Assembly (NCBI GenBank): GCA_027596075.1
Contig: JADGJC010000111.1
Span: forward strand, 4,362-66,410
Source: Rhizophlyctis rosea
Taxonomy: Eukaryota > Chytridiomycota > Chytridiomycetes > Rhizophlyctidales > Rhizophlyctidaceae
Reading direction: 5' to 3'
Length of the DNA stretch: 62,049 nucleotides
This document shows positions 1-11,081 of this stretch, one piece after another; the first letter of the stretch is position 1, and each line of letters starts with the position of its first letter. The translations under genes were made by a program, and so were the position numbers. A model generated the notes under the pieces. It ran no database searches. It was not told the DNA's origin and saw nothing but the letters and a program-made list of their open reading frames with translations.

Positions 1-1716
1 CCCACCCTCTTCCCCCCAAACCCTTCCCCCCTTGCCCAACCCACCCTTCCCCCCCGCCTTCCCCTCCCCATCTGACGGTAAGGATCCTTGGCGGCGAACA
101 CGGCGGGGGGAGACAACGTGGTGATTGCGGTTGCAGTCGCGTAACCTATAGTGCAGAAACATGTTAGTATAGCTGTCCAAACCCCTTGAGACCAGATTGC
201 CATAATGCGAACGAACGACTTACTCAAGCTGGCGTACGACTCACTAGCGCTCATCTCCGCAGCCCTAGCAGCACCCTTCATAGCAGACGTCGCACTCTTG
301 CTAGCCTTCTTAGACGCCGAACTAGTGGACTCAGACGCCTCATGCGAACCCGAAGACGCCGACTTGCTAGCCTGGTGAGATGCCCAGGAGATGGACTTGC
401 TAGCCTTGTGGGAATCGGGCGACGAGGATGCTTCGGATGCGACGATGGCAGATCCGGCGGAGGCTGCGGAGGATGTGGAGTCGGAAGTTATGGATGTAGA
501 TGAGAGGGAGGAAGTGGTGGATTGGATGACGGTTGTCGCAGTAGGAGCAGATTTCGTCGCACCAGTAGCCGGCACACCAACACTATACGTCGACGTAGCC
601 TTCGTCACAACCGGCGCCTGCGTCGTAGGCTGCGGCATTGGCGTAATCCCCGCACCACCATCAGAACTCCCCACACTAGGCAACAAATACGCGGGCAAAT
701 TATTCCTCAACCCCGGCGTACACTCCCCCGGTGATCCAAAGCACACGCCCGAACAATAACTATCATCCTTCCCACTCACACACTTCAAACTGTTCGAACA
801 CTCATCATCATACTGACAGATATCCCCCACGCAATGGCCAGGCCAAGAACAGGTGCTGGCGGTTCCCGTGCCGAAGCCGGAGGCGCTTGCTGCTAATGTT
901 GCTGATGTGGATGGGGAAACCCCACATTCTCCACTCACACACTTCAAACTGTTCGAACACTCATCATCATACTGACAGGTATCCCCCACGCAATGGCCAG
1001 GCCTAGAACAGGTGCTGGCGGTTCCCGTGCCGGAGCCGGAGGCGCTTGCCGAGGCGGGTTGGGTTGTGGAGGGGTTGGGGCTGGTGCTGGCGGTCGTGGT
1101 GAACGAAGAGGTTGTGGTTGGTTGTGCAGGCTTGGTTTTCTTGGTGGCTTTGGATGGTGCTCCATATCAGTAGGGTGGAGTGATGGCTGTCGTTGGGGTT
1201 TGGTAAGATGGAGTCGTGGCGGTGGTGGGAGTTTGGTACGATGGAGTCGTGGTGGTGGTGGGAGTTTGGTAGAGTGGAGTGATGATTGTGGTCGGGGTTT
1301 GGTAAGATGGAGTCGTCGTTGCGGCGGAGTAGGGTGATGCGACTGCGGTCGATGCGGTGGGGGTGATGGTTTTTATGGCGGTTGCAGTCTCCTCAACGAG
1401 GGAAAGCGGGTTGAGGAATTCGAGGATCTGAGTGTCATCTGCATGTTCGGGGCACAAAGAGAATAGATCAGTAATGTGTTCCCAACAGAGTGTATGCCCA
1501 CGGCGTTCCCACCCGTCCAGTCGTCTTCAAAGCATATCTTCAAACCTCATACACACTAGTAGGCACTAAGTGCACTACACAGAAGAACGAAACCACTCGC
1601 ACAAGGATGAGGACTGCAGCAAACCAGTATAGAATTCGATTACACAAGTGCAGACTTTCGAGGTCCCTCTCGCGCTTCCTCTCGAGCTCGTGGCATTCTG
1701 AGGAGCGACAGTACAT
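1..1716 (-). CDS. Cys-rich, Ser/Thr-rich surface or secreted protein (3' end off the window)
   Basis: I do not recognise the family. On the minus strand, an N-terminal exon (start near 1716, or an upstream ATG-less extension to 1797) has a hydrophobic segment typical of a signal anchor. It can be spliced with GTGTGTAT to an exon beginning near 1437 (branch-like TACTGAT, CATGCAG acceptor). Then come TPTT/YQTPTT Thr-Pro repeats, two near-identical cysteine modules with spacing C-x5-C-x4-C-x5-C-x5-C-x4-C, and a long Ser/Ala-rich stalk. A canonical intron lies near 165-231 (GTAAGT, TACTAAC, TATAG), and the frame runs off the left edge. An in-frame TGA at 1167-1169 separates the Thr-Pro repeats from the Cys modules, and no splice that keeps frame removes it. 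It is therefore a nonsense mutation, an assembly error, or two separate genes. The composition suggests an exposed, glycosylated protein (inference). Confidence 0.5.
773..1049 (-). repeat. Tandem 118-nt coding module, two copies
   Basis: Positions 773-890 and 932-1049 are near-identical (about three mismatches) and lie 159 nt apart. Each encodes the six-cysteine module and the Ser/Gly linker of the surrounding minus-strand gene, so this is a recent internal domain duplication. Confidence 0.85.
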
Positions 1717-1799
1717 GGGGAGATTATGCTTGTGTAGCTTTGTGTGTGGAGAGTGTGGGGATAGTGTGCGATTGTTTAGTGGTTGGCAACAAGGCACTC

Positions 1800-2107
1800 A
1801 GGGTTGATTGTTGATGGGACGCGCTTGAGGGAAAATAGGGTGGCAAGGGAAGACGGACCTTACTGACCTTGGACCATTGGTCTATAGTGGACGCGCTCGT
1901 GCCCCCCAAAATGCTGACCAGATTGCATTGGACATGTGACGTGTGGTGTGTGGACCATGGTCTACCAAATGATCCATGACCTGGCCCGACCGTGCCCTGC
2001 CATGAGCAATCAATAAGACGGATTCCAAGGTTCATACCAACTCACCAATGGTTGATCCCTCCGACCTTGGCCCGGGACGGGCCATAAACTGTATTGACCA
2101 TTGATGT
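1800..2107. other. Intergenic stretch with short palindromes
   Basis: No coding exon was seen. The stretch holds several short dyads around the words ACCATTGGT, GACCATGGTC (a perfect palindrome near 1950-1965) and GGCCCG-GGA-CGGGCC (2069-2083, 6-bp stem). They may be protein-binding sites, but nothing here proves function. Confidence 0.3.
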
Positions 2108-2840
2108 TCACCCATCTATGGTTGATTCGAGGGGTCCACTGTTAAATTCTTCACCGCCGGCGGACTGACAATTTTTCCAAACATTTTTGGAAAGTCCAGC
2201 ACTCTCGTATAGTCCAGGACTGATGATTGTTACGAAGAGGTTGCTGGTGACGTGTATGCTTACATGTACACAAGGTTTCCCATTTTCCATGCAATACGGG
2301 CGACGGCAAGTCTCTTCTCTCTCGTCGTCCTTGGGGTATGCGATGATCCACATTCCCTCGGGGAAAACTTCGGAAAGCCATCCACTCCGGCGAACAATGG
2401 AATGTTGTAAGAAGGCACGCAAGGGCTACTGGAACGCGTACTCTTTTTCAACACCACAAGTGAGAATGCATCGATTTCAAATATTCTAGGATAGTCAGAG
2501 TATATTCACGGACACAAGGCTAATCCTAACCCAAACTCATAAGTGAACTGATAGGCTATGTACACTCAGGAGTTCATGGGAAGCACTCTAATCAAGCAAT
2601 AGCTTCTGCCCGGCGCTCGTCGAGGGGGAAGACAATCCCTTCCTAGACATGCAAATGGTGCTTCCTCCTACCATCAGAAAGAAAGAGAGTATCGTATGAG
2701 CAGCCGTACTATCGTAAATGGGGTGATCATAGCTGTCAGCCTGTAAAAACAAAGTCTTGTATGATAGTGGCGGAAGTTGCAAATTTGCCGTTGGCGAGGA
2801 AGTCAGCGACGCGAGGGTCTTCCAAGCTTAGCTTTCTCAT
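2108..2840 (-). CDS. Unidentified multi-exon gene
   Basis: Function unknown. An ATG at 2840 opens a coding-like exon (MRKLSLEDPR...). A possible GT near 2811 and a strong pyrimidine-TTTTTACAG acceptor near 2742 lead to a second coding-like exon (ADSYDHPIYD...). A last exon preceded by CCAGTAG runs from about 2428 to the stop at 2108 and reads as ordinary protein, with WLSEVFPEGMWIIAYPKDD followed by a Cys-containing stretch. The splice linking the middle and last exons is not clear, so the model is provisional. It could also be two adjacent small genes. Confidence 0.35.
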
Positions 2841-3156
2841 AGTGCCTTAAGGGAACTCTGTGACGAATTGTGACACACCATCATTTTGATGCCATCACTT
2901 ATTAATGAAGTTCATCCCCTGTAAAATGGGTTTTTTGAAAACACTTCTTTGCATGATCCCCTTGATCCCCGTATGAATTGGGAAAAGAAGATAGGAAGCC
3001 CAAGTCTCAGTGACGCCACGAGAGGGAGAAAGGTTCAAAGCTCTTAAACAATGGTCAAATTACTTTCAGATCTACATAACATTTGGTATTTTAATTTGTG
3101 TTGCAAAACCCGAGGTCTTTAAACATGAATTTCTGACAGGCCAAATGCACAGCAAG

Positions 3157-3456
3157 TTACAAAATGTAAAATTGATACGAATGCGTCACACCTTCCTTCC
3201 CCCCGCCCCCATCCATTCTCCTTCTCTTGATGGGTCGCTTCCTTTGCTCAGATTTTCGAGGGAGTGGCTGGCGACGGAGTCGTGACCATTCAGCAGCACC
3301 AGCCACGGCCATTGGTGAGGTGGTAATCAAGTGTCGGAGTTGGGGTGTGAAGCTGTGCTTGGTAGGGGAGTTGGTGATGGTCGTGGAGATGTAGGCAGTA
3401 TGCAAAAAGAAAGTGAGAGCGAGAATGAATATGGCCGTCAAGCGCTTGATTTCCAC
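3157..3456 (-). CDS. Small putative secreted protein
   Basis: A 99-residue minus-strand ORF begins with a basic residue cluster followed by a hydrophobic run (ILALTFFLHTAYIS), as in a cleavable signal peptide. It ends in an Arg/Lys-rich and Gly-rich tail. No family was recognised and there is no supporting neighbour. It could be a ch chance ORF; only the signal-like N-terminus argues for it. Confidence 0.25.
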   Translation of the reverse strand: MEIKRLTAIFILALTFFLHTAYISTTITNSPTKHSFTPQLRHLITTSPMAVAGAAEWSRLRRQPLPRKSEQRKRPIKRRRMDGGGGKEGVTHSYQFYIL

Positions 3457-3552
3457 GACGGCCGCCGTCCTCGTCAGATGGTAGTGACTGCCAAGTCAAT
3501 AGAAATCAGGAAGCTTTGATGCGGAAGCAGGAATGTAGCAATTGCAAAGCTG

Positions 3553-3945
3553 TTGATCTTCAAAAAGCAAGAGGTGTGGAGAAAGGGTTTGAGCAACATC
3601 CGGATCCCCGCAACCCGCCTGGATAAGACTCAGTGCTTTCCCAAGCTTTGCCTATGTTCTCTCGTCATGCAGTCAGAAAAAGCGACAAAAAACAGCAGAG
3701 TCATTTGCCCCAAGGTGGCTCACAAGGCGGACAAGGCCAAAATATACGCAAGGGCTGGGGTTGGGGAAGGTTCTACCGCCGCGTGGTTCGCGGAACTATT
3801 GGCGGCTTACGAAGTTGGCGATAGCAATCGACACGCCGACTTCTTGAGCCTTCTGAAGGAGATATGGACCCAGTTGAAGGAATCATGGGCTAAAGATTGT
3901 CCTCTCGAGGATGTCAAGCTGCCTCAAAGCGCTTCTACACTATGA
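3553..3945 (+). CDS. Unidentified C-terminal exon or short gene
   Basis: The last 75 or so codons read as a helical, soluble protein (AAWFAELLAAYEVGDSNRHA, then a Leu/Trp-rich helix and an acidic end) with varied third positions, stopping at 3943-3945. The first 50 residues look less protein-like and may be upstream intron or UTR. No family was recognised. It is convergent with the DNAJC9-like exons at 4182-4810. Confidence 0.35.
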   Translation: MIFKKQEVWRKGLSNIRIPATRLDKTQCFPKLCLCSLVMQSEKATKNSRVICPKVAHKADKAKIYARAGVGEGSTAAWFAELLAAYEVGDSNRHADFLSLLKEIWTQLKESWAKDCPLEDVKLPQSASTL

Positions 3946-4181
3946 ACTTTTATACACCCTATACTGTACATTTCATCAACTTGATTACAACAGGAACCAC
4001 AAATGGAATCCAAAGGAAGAACCAAAACCGACCCCGCAAATATATTCCCGACACTACACTACTCAACACCCTGCATCTTCTCCGCCAGCGCATCCAACAG
4101 CTCCATCTCGGCATCATTCAACGGCGCGCAACAATTGGTGAAGCCCACTGCCCCTTATGCACAAGCCTGTTCAACTTCCCA

Positions 4182-4810
4182 TCAAAACCACCCCAACAAA
4201 ACACCGGACCATTGTACAATGGTAACGAGGAAACCCAAAAAGAACGCAACTGCCCCTTCCCCCTCCCCACTCCCCGCTTCGCATCTGAGAGACGTTGAAG
4301 GGAAGTATGATCAGATAAAGGCCGAAGCTTTCACAGCAAAGCTCCGAGAAGTCCGAGAATTCGAACACTTACCGTCCGGGTGGCACCGCCCCCCCTTTCC
4401 CTCCGTCCCCACCACCACCTTGCTTCTTCTTGTTCTTCCGACTTTTCATTTCCTCCATTGCCTCTTTCGCTTCCTTCTCGACGGCCTTCTTCCGTTTCGC
4501 GACCTCCTTCTTGTCTTCTGATGTCTTTTTGAAGAGCGGGAACTCCTTGACTTTGCCGTCAGCGATGGCTTTTTGGATCATGGTGACGAAGCGCGGGTGG
4601 TCGTCGAGTTCGCTGAGCATGACGGTGTCGAGGATCTTCCAGAGGTCACCTTTGTGTCGGCTGTAGGCCATCAGAACGTCGGCGCGCTCTTCTTCTGTTC
4701 CTGTTATTATTGAAGCTTGTGTTAGAAAAAGCAATTGACTGGGACACAATGTCGTTCTTGGAGGAACTTACTCCGATACTTCTTCGAAAAGTTCGCACTC
4801 GCCTTCTTGA
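4182..4810 (-). CDS. DNAJC9-like C-terminal (histone-binding) region, J domain not found
   Basis: The exon at 4700-4373 encodes a helical region that matches the part of DNAJC9/Spf31-type J-proteins after the J domain: a KKYR-[RG]TEEER start, HKGD, then a PRF..MIQKAI..G.V motif, followed by a Lys/Glu-rich tail. In DNAJC9 this region binds histone H3-H4. The preceding exon ends at 4772 with GTAAGTT, and a TCTAAC branch site and AACAG acceptor precede 4700. The 3' side has GTAAGTG at 4372 and a possible short last exon 4284-4182. A J domain with an HPD tripeptide is not visible upstream on the minus strand; that DNA is occupied by another ORF in a different frame. Either the J domain is missing, the two reading frames are spliced into one protein, or the assembly is wrong here. 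Confidence 0.55.
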
Positions 4811-4849
4811 ACCTCCCACCACCCTCCTTCCCCCCTTCCCCCCTTTCTT

Positions 4850-5719
4850 TCCCTCCACCCCCATCCTAACCTTACCCCACTTCACCCCTTGCAAAGCCGT
4901 CTCGGTCTCGGTCGCGGTCTCAGTGGTCGGGAAGTACAGGTTGCTGATAGCACTCAACGGATTGGGAATTTGGCGGCGGACCTTGTGCGCAGCGGGAGCG
5001 GCGGTTTGGGGCGAGGGGGCGGTCGTGGTTTTCATGGGCATGGTCATGGGCTGCATGCCTGTTCCCATCGGCATGGTCATGGCCGGCATCGTTTCGGTTC
5101 CGGTGGTTGCCTCGTTGGTCGCGAGTGCTTGCTTGGTGGTCTTGATGATGGGTCTGGGCACTGTCCTGACGGGACGCTGGAAGAGCGGGGGAGGTTGGGA
5201 GGTGGGTGTAGTGGGTGGTGTGGAGACCTCGTATGCGGATTGGATGGGGGCGAGCGGGTTCCATTGGCGCTTCTTTTGCGGGGGGAGGGGCACCTCAGTG
5301 GGGGCTGGGTACGACGTTTGGAAGGTCGCTTCGTCGACGATGGTTTCGATGACGCCGGGGGTTTCCGTTGTGGGAGAGGATTGCGAGGAGGAGAGGGCAT
5401 TGAAGACCGAGGTGTACCATTCTTCGAGGTCGGTAATGGTTGGGGTGGCGGTTGGGTTTGCTGCGGTTGGTTCGATGAATGCGATGGGGATTACGGTGGG
5501 TTTGGGATGAAGGGAGTGGTAGAGACGTGCGGCGAGGTTGGAGATGACGATGGTGATGAGAACGTAAACGAATTTTCGGAGCCAAGCCGAGTTCCTCTTG
5601 GCAACCCGTGCCTCCTCGAGAGCGCGGAGTCGGCGCCGCTCTCGCTGACCCAAGCTGTGGTTGGTCATCGTGTCCCGGGTTTTGACAGAGGTTGTTTGTG
5701 TGTGTATGTCGTGCACCAA
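4850..5719 (-). CDS. Hypothetical single-pass membrane protein, Pro/Thr-rich with MPMGT-type repeats
   Basis: No known family. The start is at 5719, or more likely the Met at 5668, followed by a basic stretch (RERRRLRALEEARVAK). One hydrophobic segment (FVYVLITIVISNLAARL, about residues 50-66 from 5719) gives a type II anchor topology. The rest is Pro/Thr-rich with Met-Pro-Met repeats and dibasic KKR/RR sites. The open frame continues out of phase through the DNAJC9-like exon to 4646, but that part is a shadow. The true 3' end is therefore uncertain, and the gene may be spliced into the DNAJC9-like exons. Confidence 0.5.
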
Positions 5720-6086
5720 TGAATCACTACTCGTGATGAATATAGTTTGGGAAGAATTGGATCAATAAGAGAGAGACCACTTATCCCGATTGAGGGTTAA
5801 CTCGATTGCCATGTGTGCGCCCCCAAAACCACGTCTCAACAATTGAATGTGCAAAGTGACGTATGTCGTCGATCGTGATTGAGGTGGCAGGGATACATTC
5901 AGGGTCCATGTCCGATCAGGCCCACATGCTTGCGTAATACCCAATCACGTCGGATTCCATAGGCCAATTTCCTGGTGATTTACATACCCCCAATCAACCC
6001 CGGCCGAATCGGCCAATCGACTCCCCGCTTATGCAATTGTGATTGGACTCAGCAAGATCTGCGCAAAAAACGGGGAGTTCAAGGGA

Positions 6087-6093
6087 CATAAAA
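6087..6093 (+). promoter_or_regulatory. TATA-like element
   Basis: The ATAAAAT box lies after a CT-poor stretch and before a CT-rich leader with an ATG near 6124. It would drive the spliced plus-strand unit that follows. Confidence 0.4.
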
Positions 6094-6099
6094 TCCCCC

Positions 6100-6700
6100 C
6101 CACCCCTCAGAATTGTCGCTCATAATGCATTCTCTCACATCTTTCCCCTCTCGTCTTCATCTTTTCCTTCTTTCGATCCACCTTCCTCCTTCTCTTCCAT
6201 CTCGATCCAAGTCGTTTTCATCAATAAGGTACGTTGATGACCCTTTTTAGTGCCCTTTCCAGAGACATGCACTGGCCTTGGTCCTCCCTCCGTGCGTAGG
6301 TTGCTGATGCTAGGTACGGATTGGGTTAGGCGAGACGTACTCTAACCGAAACAAAAGTTTTTTTCTTTCACTATCCACAGGTAACGACAACCAAGTCCCC
6401 CCTTCAAGACAAGTAAGGTACGTTTATGATCCACGCTCTGGTCCAGAGACATGCACTGGCCTTGGTCCTCCCTCCGTGCGTAGGTTGCTGATGCTAGGTA
6501 CGGATTGGGGCTTTGTGAGACGTACTCTAACAGAGCAATAGTTCTTTCCTTTCTATGCACAGGCGACGCTTTCCAACACAATAGATAGCCTTTAGATAGT
6601 TGTGTGCTGACATGTATATAACAAAATATATCTTCGTAAACTCTATAAAACTTGCAAACTGGGTGAAAAAAGCAACTTCTGTCAGTGTGTCGTGCACGTT
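6100..6700 (+). ncRNA. Spliced plus-strand unit without a long ORF, intron duplicated
   Basis: A CT-rich leader is followed by a clear intron 6229-6380 (GTACGT to TATCCACAG), a 37-nt exon 6381-6417 and a second, related intron 6418-6562 (GTACGT to TATGCACAG). Joined exons give only short frames, so this could be a non-coding RNA, a 5' leader of a gene I cannot follow, or a decayed gene. The splice signals are strong; the product is unknown. Confidence 0.35.
6259..6509 (+). repeat. 67-nt perfect direct repeat inside duplicated introns
   Basis: 6259-6325 and 6443-6509 are identical over 67 nt with a 184-nt period. Similarity continues more weakly on both sides, to the GTACGT donors and the CACAG acceptors. 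A whole intron plus flanking exon was therefore tandemly duplicated. Part of the similar flank is GAGACGTACTCTAAC, which contains the probable branch site. Confidence 0.9.
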
Positions 6701-7045
6701 TCCGCCAATTCCGCTTGGGTGTCCCGAAATGCCGGTGAAGCAGCAGCAGGAGTGGTGTGAGTGAACCCTGGCGTTTCGTTGACGGCAAAGCCACGTTGGT
6801 AGACTTTGTGTCACCTGTCAAAAGTTGGAGAAATGTCGCGGGCATTAGGTGTGAGCAAAACGGTTACACCAGAGGGAGTGGGAGGAATCCATCGTGATAG
6901 TGCAAAGGAAGTAGCCAGGCCATGTGTGAACTGACGGTGACTTCCGTCAGTCAAGTGCATTCACTGGCGGTGGGTTTCAAACCACCACCCACGACGACAT
7001 TCACTGGCACCAGCCTGTCTTCACCACCACACCAAGTCATAGGTA
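6701..7045. other. Intergenic, nothing recognised
   Basis: No exon, RNA gene or repeat family was recognised. There are short ACTGACGG/CTTCCGTCAG complementary words near 6930-6955 and two CACCACCCACGACGAC-like tracts. Confidence 0.3.
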
Positions 7046-10000
7046 TTACAGTACAATAAACGTCTGATCAGGATGCACAACCAAACTCGCAATAATATCC
7101 CTCCCATCCCCACTCTCCCCCGTATGCCCCTCCCCCTTCCCCTTCTCCCCCCTCCCACCACCACCCTCCTCCCCTCCCCCCACCCCGCCGTCATCCTCCC
7201 CAAACGTCTCCTCCCCACCACCCGTCCCCCCAATCCCCGAAATTCCCTCCAAACTCCCCCCACCACCAAAAACAACCTCACTCCTATCCCCCTCCCCATC
7301 CCCACCCTCCTCCCGCGGTATATAGATACTAGCCCCCTCCCCCCTCCCCTGAACCACATCTCCAACCACACCAACAGAATCACACGTCACAAACGCCCGA
7401 TAGTTGCTCCCCGTATCAGGCGGAAGCGCAAACGTCTTATTAGCACCCGGCACGCCACGACGGACGACTGACTCCAATTCAGCGGCTGCTGTAGTGGTGA
7501 GGAGCGTGGAAGCGGGGTTCATGGTCGTTAGGTTGGTTGTGTTCGTTGTTGCAATTGGTTGTTGTTTGTGCGTTGAGGGGAATGGTGATGGAGTGCGACG
7601 TGGAGATGTGGCATGCTCGTTTGTGGTGGGTACTATCACGGTTGCCTGGATGGGACTGACGGAGTCCGTGTCGGTCGAAATAGGAGTCGCGACCATCGTA
7701 GTGTTCGTCTCTGCGTCCTTCATGGCGGGTTTCGAGTTTAAGGGTGCGGTGGGCCAATACGGCATGAATGGAAACATAGGCATAGGTGGAGGGGGCACCG
7801 GCGGACCTGCACCGCGCGCTCCTGCCATATTTATCCCGCCGCCATTGTCCCGCCCACTGCCTCCAAACAACTTCATCATTTCCATCTGCTGCTGGAGCAA
7901 GGCCGCGTACAAGTGCGCGGGGTCAGCTTGTGCGGGAGGAGGTGATGGGGAAGGTACATCTCGTAGTGCGCTTGGCGTCTGTTGCGATGGAATAGGGCTG
8001 GTAGATGACTTTAGGGGCGGTGGATCGTGCAATGATGGTGGTAGATCGTGGAACGATGCCGTTAAGGTTGTCGTTCCTGCGTCCACGTGCTGGGTATTGT
8101 CGTGAAATGTTTCCTGTTCGGTGTCTGCCATTCGGTCTTCCGCGGCAGTTGGAAGCACAGGCCGTCTAGGCAGCCGTCTGATATGAAATGGTCAGGGTCC
8201 TGTCATATGTATGTTTTATCTGCGCAACACTCACATATCCAACTCCTCCTCCAAAGCATCGCAAAACATGCTATCTGCACAAATATCCAGTGCACCAACT
8301 TCAATCTCATGGCCCCCTCCCAAAACGTCATCAACATCGCAAACCCCACCAAAAGCCTCCACAACAGGCTCGCGAACCTACGGCAAGCGACCACATCAGT
8401 CAAGAGAATCCTCATGTAATTGAAATTTAATGGATACAAACCTCATATCCAACTTCCCAAAACTCCGCCCCAACCCTCCCACCATACCTGACAAACAAAA
8501 CCACCAAAATAGCATTCTGCCCCGTTTCCATTTTCAGTACTGATCTGTTGTTCACTAGGAAGCGGAGACAGGCGTTATGCACCGATGGGTGTCGTATTGT
8601 TTGCGCATTTTGGGTCCAGCTGTAGGGGAAACAAAGTCTAAGTGCCCGAAAATGTACTTCCAGATAAGTTGGAATATTGCTCAACTCACATCCCAACAAG
8701 CGGACAGTCCTTCACAAAGGGATCGCCATCAAGCAGGAGCAACACGTGTCTTGCTTGGTCAATGGTCAGGTATCTATATCACCGTCACATCAGCACAGTT
8801 CAATACAGCTGCAACAAGCGACAACACCCACCCCGCCCGAAACTCCTCATCCTCCGCAGCATTGAGACAGTCCACCGCCAGCGTCGTCGGCACAATCCGC
8901 AACGGGTGAATAGGCACGGCGCGTAGGGACATGGCGGGTAGGAGAGTCTGATCTGCAGTTGGTTATTCAACCTACGTGCGGATATCGACGTGTCAAGGTC
9001 GATCTTTCTGAGCTGCTTACATTGAAGCGAGAGCAGTCTGCCTTCCAAGTCGACAAATATTCCTATTGCGGAAGGAAAAGTGTTTTGTAGATGGACGGAG
9101 TGGAAGGTGGTGCGTGCGGACTGCATTGTTGAAGGATGAGATGGTGTCTCTTTGTGGAGGCCTTTAGCAAATACCTTCGCAAAACGCGTAGGATCAATAA
9201 ATGCAGAGGGCTTTAGAGCCCCTCCAGCTCCAGACGTTATGGAAATGGTCGCAGGATCTTCTACTCGAACATAAGCCTGTGATGTACATCAATCTCAATT
9301 TCGAACAAAAACCAACCACTGTATCTTCCATCATACATACATGCACAACAACATCTTCATTCATGAGCAAAGTCGGCCCCACCGGCTCACCGCCTTCCCC
9401 TCCATATCTCTTCCCAGGGTCAAATCGGTCCAACACCAGCCTCCTCTGTCGTGTACCGCCCACATCAAAGGGAGAAGACATCCGCCCAATGAAGTACCCC
9501 GCTGCGCAATCTACGATGCGTCGTTTGGCGAGGTACGATTTGAAGACTTGTAGGCATGTCGAGGTTATGTGCACGGTGGTGGGAGTTAGGTCGGTTGGGG
9601 TGAGGTGAGTTGGGGCGGAGAGGGGTTTTCTGTCCCTAACAGACGGGAATATAAACAAACGGTTGGAAGAGAGCGAGAGGATGAAACTTACCAGAGGAAG
9701 TACTTTGGTGCTGCTGGTGGAGTGTACGTATACTCAGACTGAGACTGTTTCGATAGATGCGGTACAGACGCTACGCCATGCGTTTCTTCCTCTACTACCC
9801 CGTCGCCCGCTCCATCCTGCTCCTGCTCGGCTCCGACCAGGCCTCCTACCCGGAACCCTTGAACCTCGGGCGCAGCACGCTGCGGACTGCGACTTCCACC
9901 GGGTCTAAATCTAGACTCTACACCTTGCCCCGTCGCGCTACCCACAGCTTCCACCCTTATCCTTCCCGTATCCGTGACTCGAACATCACTTTGTGCATTC

Positions 10001-10272
10001 AAATGGTGTAGTAAGGCTGCACGTTGGTGCAACGGTAGATTGGAGCGTATTGGGCCGAGCTCTGGTTCATCCGGCAGCGATACTGGTGTTGACTTTTGTG
10101 TGCGGTATCGGAGTTGCAGTGGTTGAGGTTGAGGGATGCGTGTTGTTAGCGAGGGGTGCGATTTTTGCTTGGTGGTGGGTGGGGCAAAGTCGGGGTGAGG
10201 ATGTGGGTGAGGTGGTTTTGAGCGGGGAAGATACGTGGAGGTTGCTTCTGCGGGAGGTGGACGTGAACTCAT
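7046..10272 (-). CDS. STIL: STIL-family centriole assembly protein
   Basis: STIL (Ana2/SAS-5 group) works with PLK4 and SAS-6 to build the centriole cartwheel. Nine exons fit in phase: 10272-9692, 9635-9341, 9276-9175, 9120-9021, 8952-8832, 8773-8690, 8619 to about 8493, 8377-8235, 8177-7046 (about 894 residues). The N-terminal half follows the STIL N-terminal domain in order: an LWDRKP block, a DRFDPG motif, the segment ending PIHPLRIVPTTLA, then YLTIDQARHVLLLLDGDP with PLVGIW, then a CLRFLVNN block. After a Pro-rich linker a short helix (LYAALLQQQMEMMKLFG) sits where the vertebrate PLK4-binding coiled coil lies. The C-terminus is low complexity, and I see no clear STAN motif. The exon 7/8 junction is uncertain: a GTCAGG donor keeps frame, the better-looking GTATGG does not. 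The start is Met 10272, or 10353. Confidence 0.85.
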
Positions 10273-10353
10273 ACTTATGGAGGTATGATGGTTATTTCGG
10301 GCATCGACGTTTGCTGAGGATGCTATTTTTATCGTCGTGAGCGTGGGAAACAT

Positions 10354-10955
10354 TGCATCTTGGTTGGTGAGACATTTCCCATCGTGACCGGACTGGTGGA
10401 CTTCAATTTGCCCTTTTGAGGGTATACTATCATCAGCCACACGTGCCACCGGCCCACGCCACCATGTGCTGGAACCCCTTTCCCCATCGTCTGTTCCCAA
10501 ACCATACCCCTATGGACCCCTGATTTTCAGGGATATGTGACCCTTCACGATGCAACGTGCATGCCGAACTTCCCAACCTTTCCAACATACCAAACCACTT
10601 CGCAAGATCCAATTTCCACCGAGCATCACCATATGATCAATGGTTGAATGCTCCATCCGAATTGCCTGAACGGCTGGATCGCCGTGCTTACCGAGCACGT
10701 TTAGGTGTCCTTGTTGCATCCTGATATCCGCTGACAAAAGGCGGGGACCGTTGGAACACGGTCGCCCAATCATCTGTTACAAATGAGTGTGTAAGGTCAG
10801 TTGTTTGAGGGTTCGTCTCCGGTCATGACCTATAACGGGCGCGGAGGGCTAGACCATTCGTCAAGCGTCAACTTCCGTCACAACTACTGCAAGGCGTCAC
10901 GTTTACTGTCTGTGGCATCATGATGTGCAAAAGAGTTGGGATGCTAAGCTAGTCG
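10354..10955. other. Divergent intergenic region (STIL / Ecl1-like)
   Basis: No exon was seen. It separates the minus-strand STIL gene from the plus-strand Ecl1-like gene and presumably holds both promoters. There is no clear TATA box. Confidence 0.3.
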
Positions 10956-11081
10956 ATGTTTGGGGAGCCGGCACCTAGTTGGTCGTATAAGTATCGACGC
11001 CAAGACATCATGCCAATAGCAAACTTTGAACTGCTCCAACATCAACTCCTTCAAGTACAACCTCAACAACACTTACTCCAC

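Noticed and set aside
789..960. GTTCGAAC words resembling a tRNA B-box
   Set aside because: They lie inside the duplicated Cys-module coding repeat.
4003..4521. Long plus-strand ORF opposite the DNAJC9-like exons
   Set aside because: The minus strand shows a recognisable protein region and splice sites at the same place, so the plus frame is probably a shadow.
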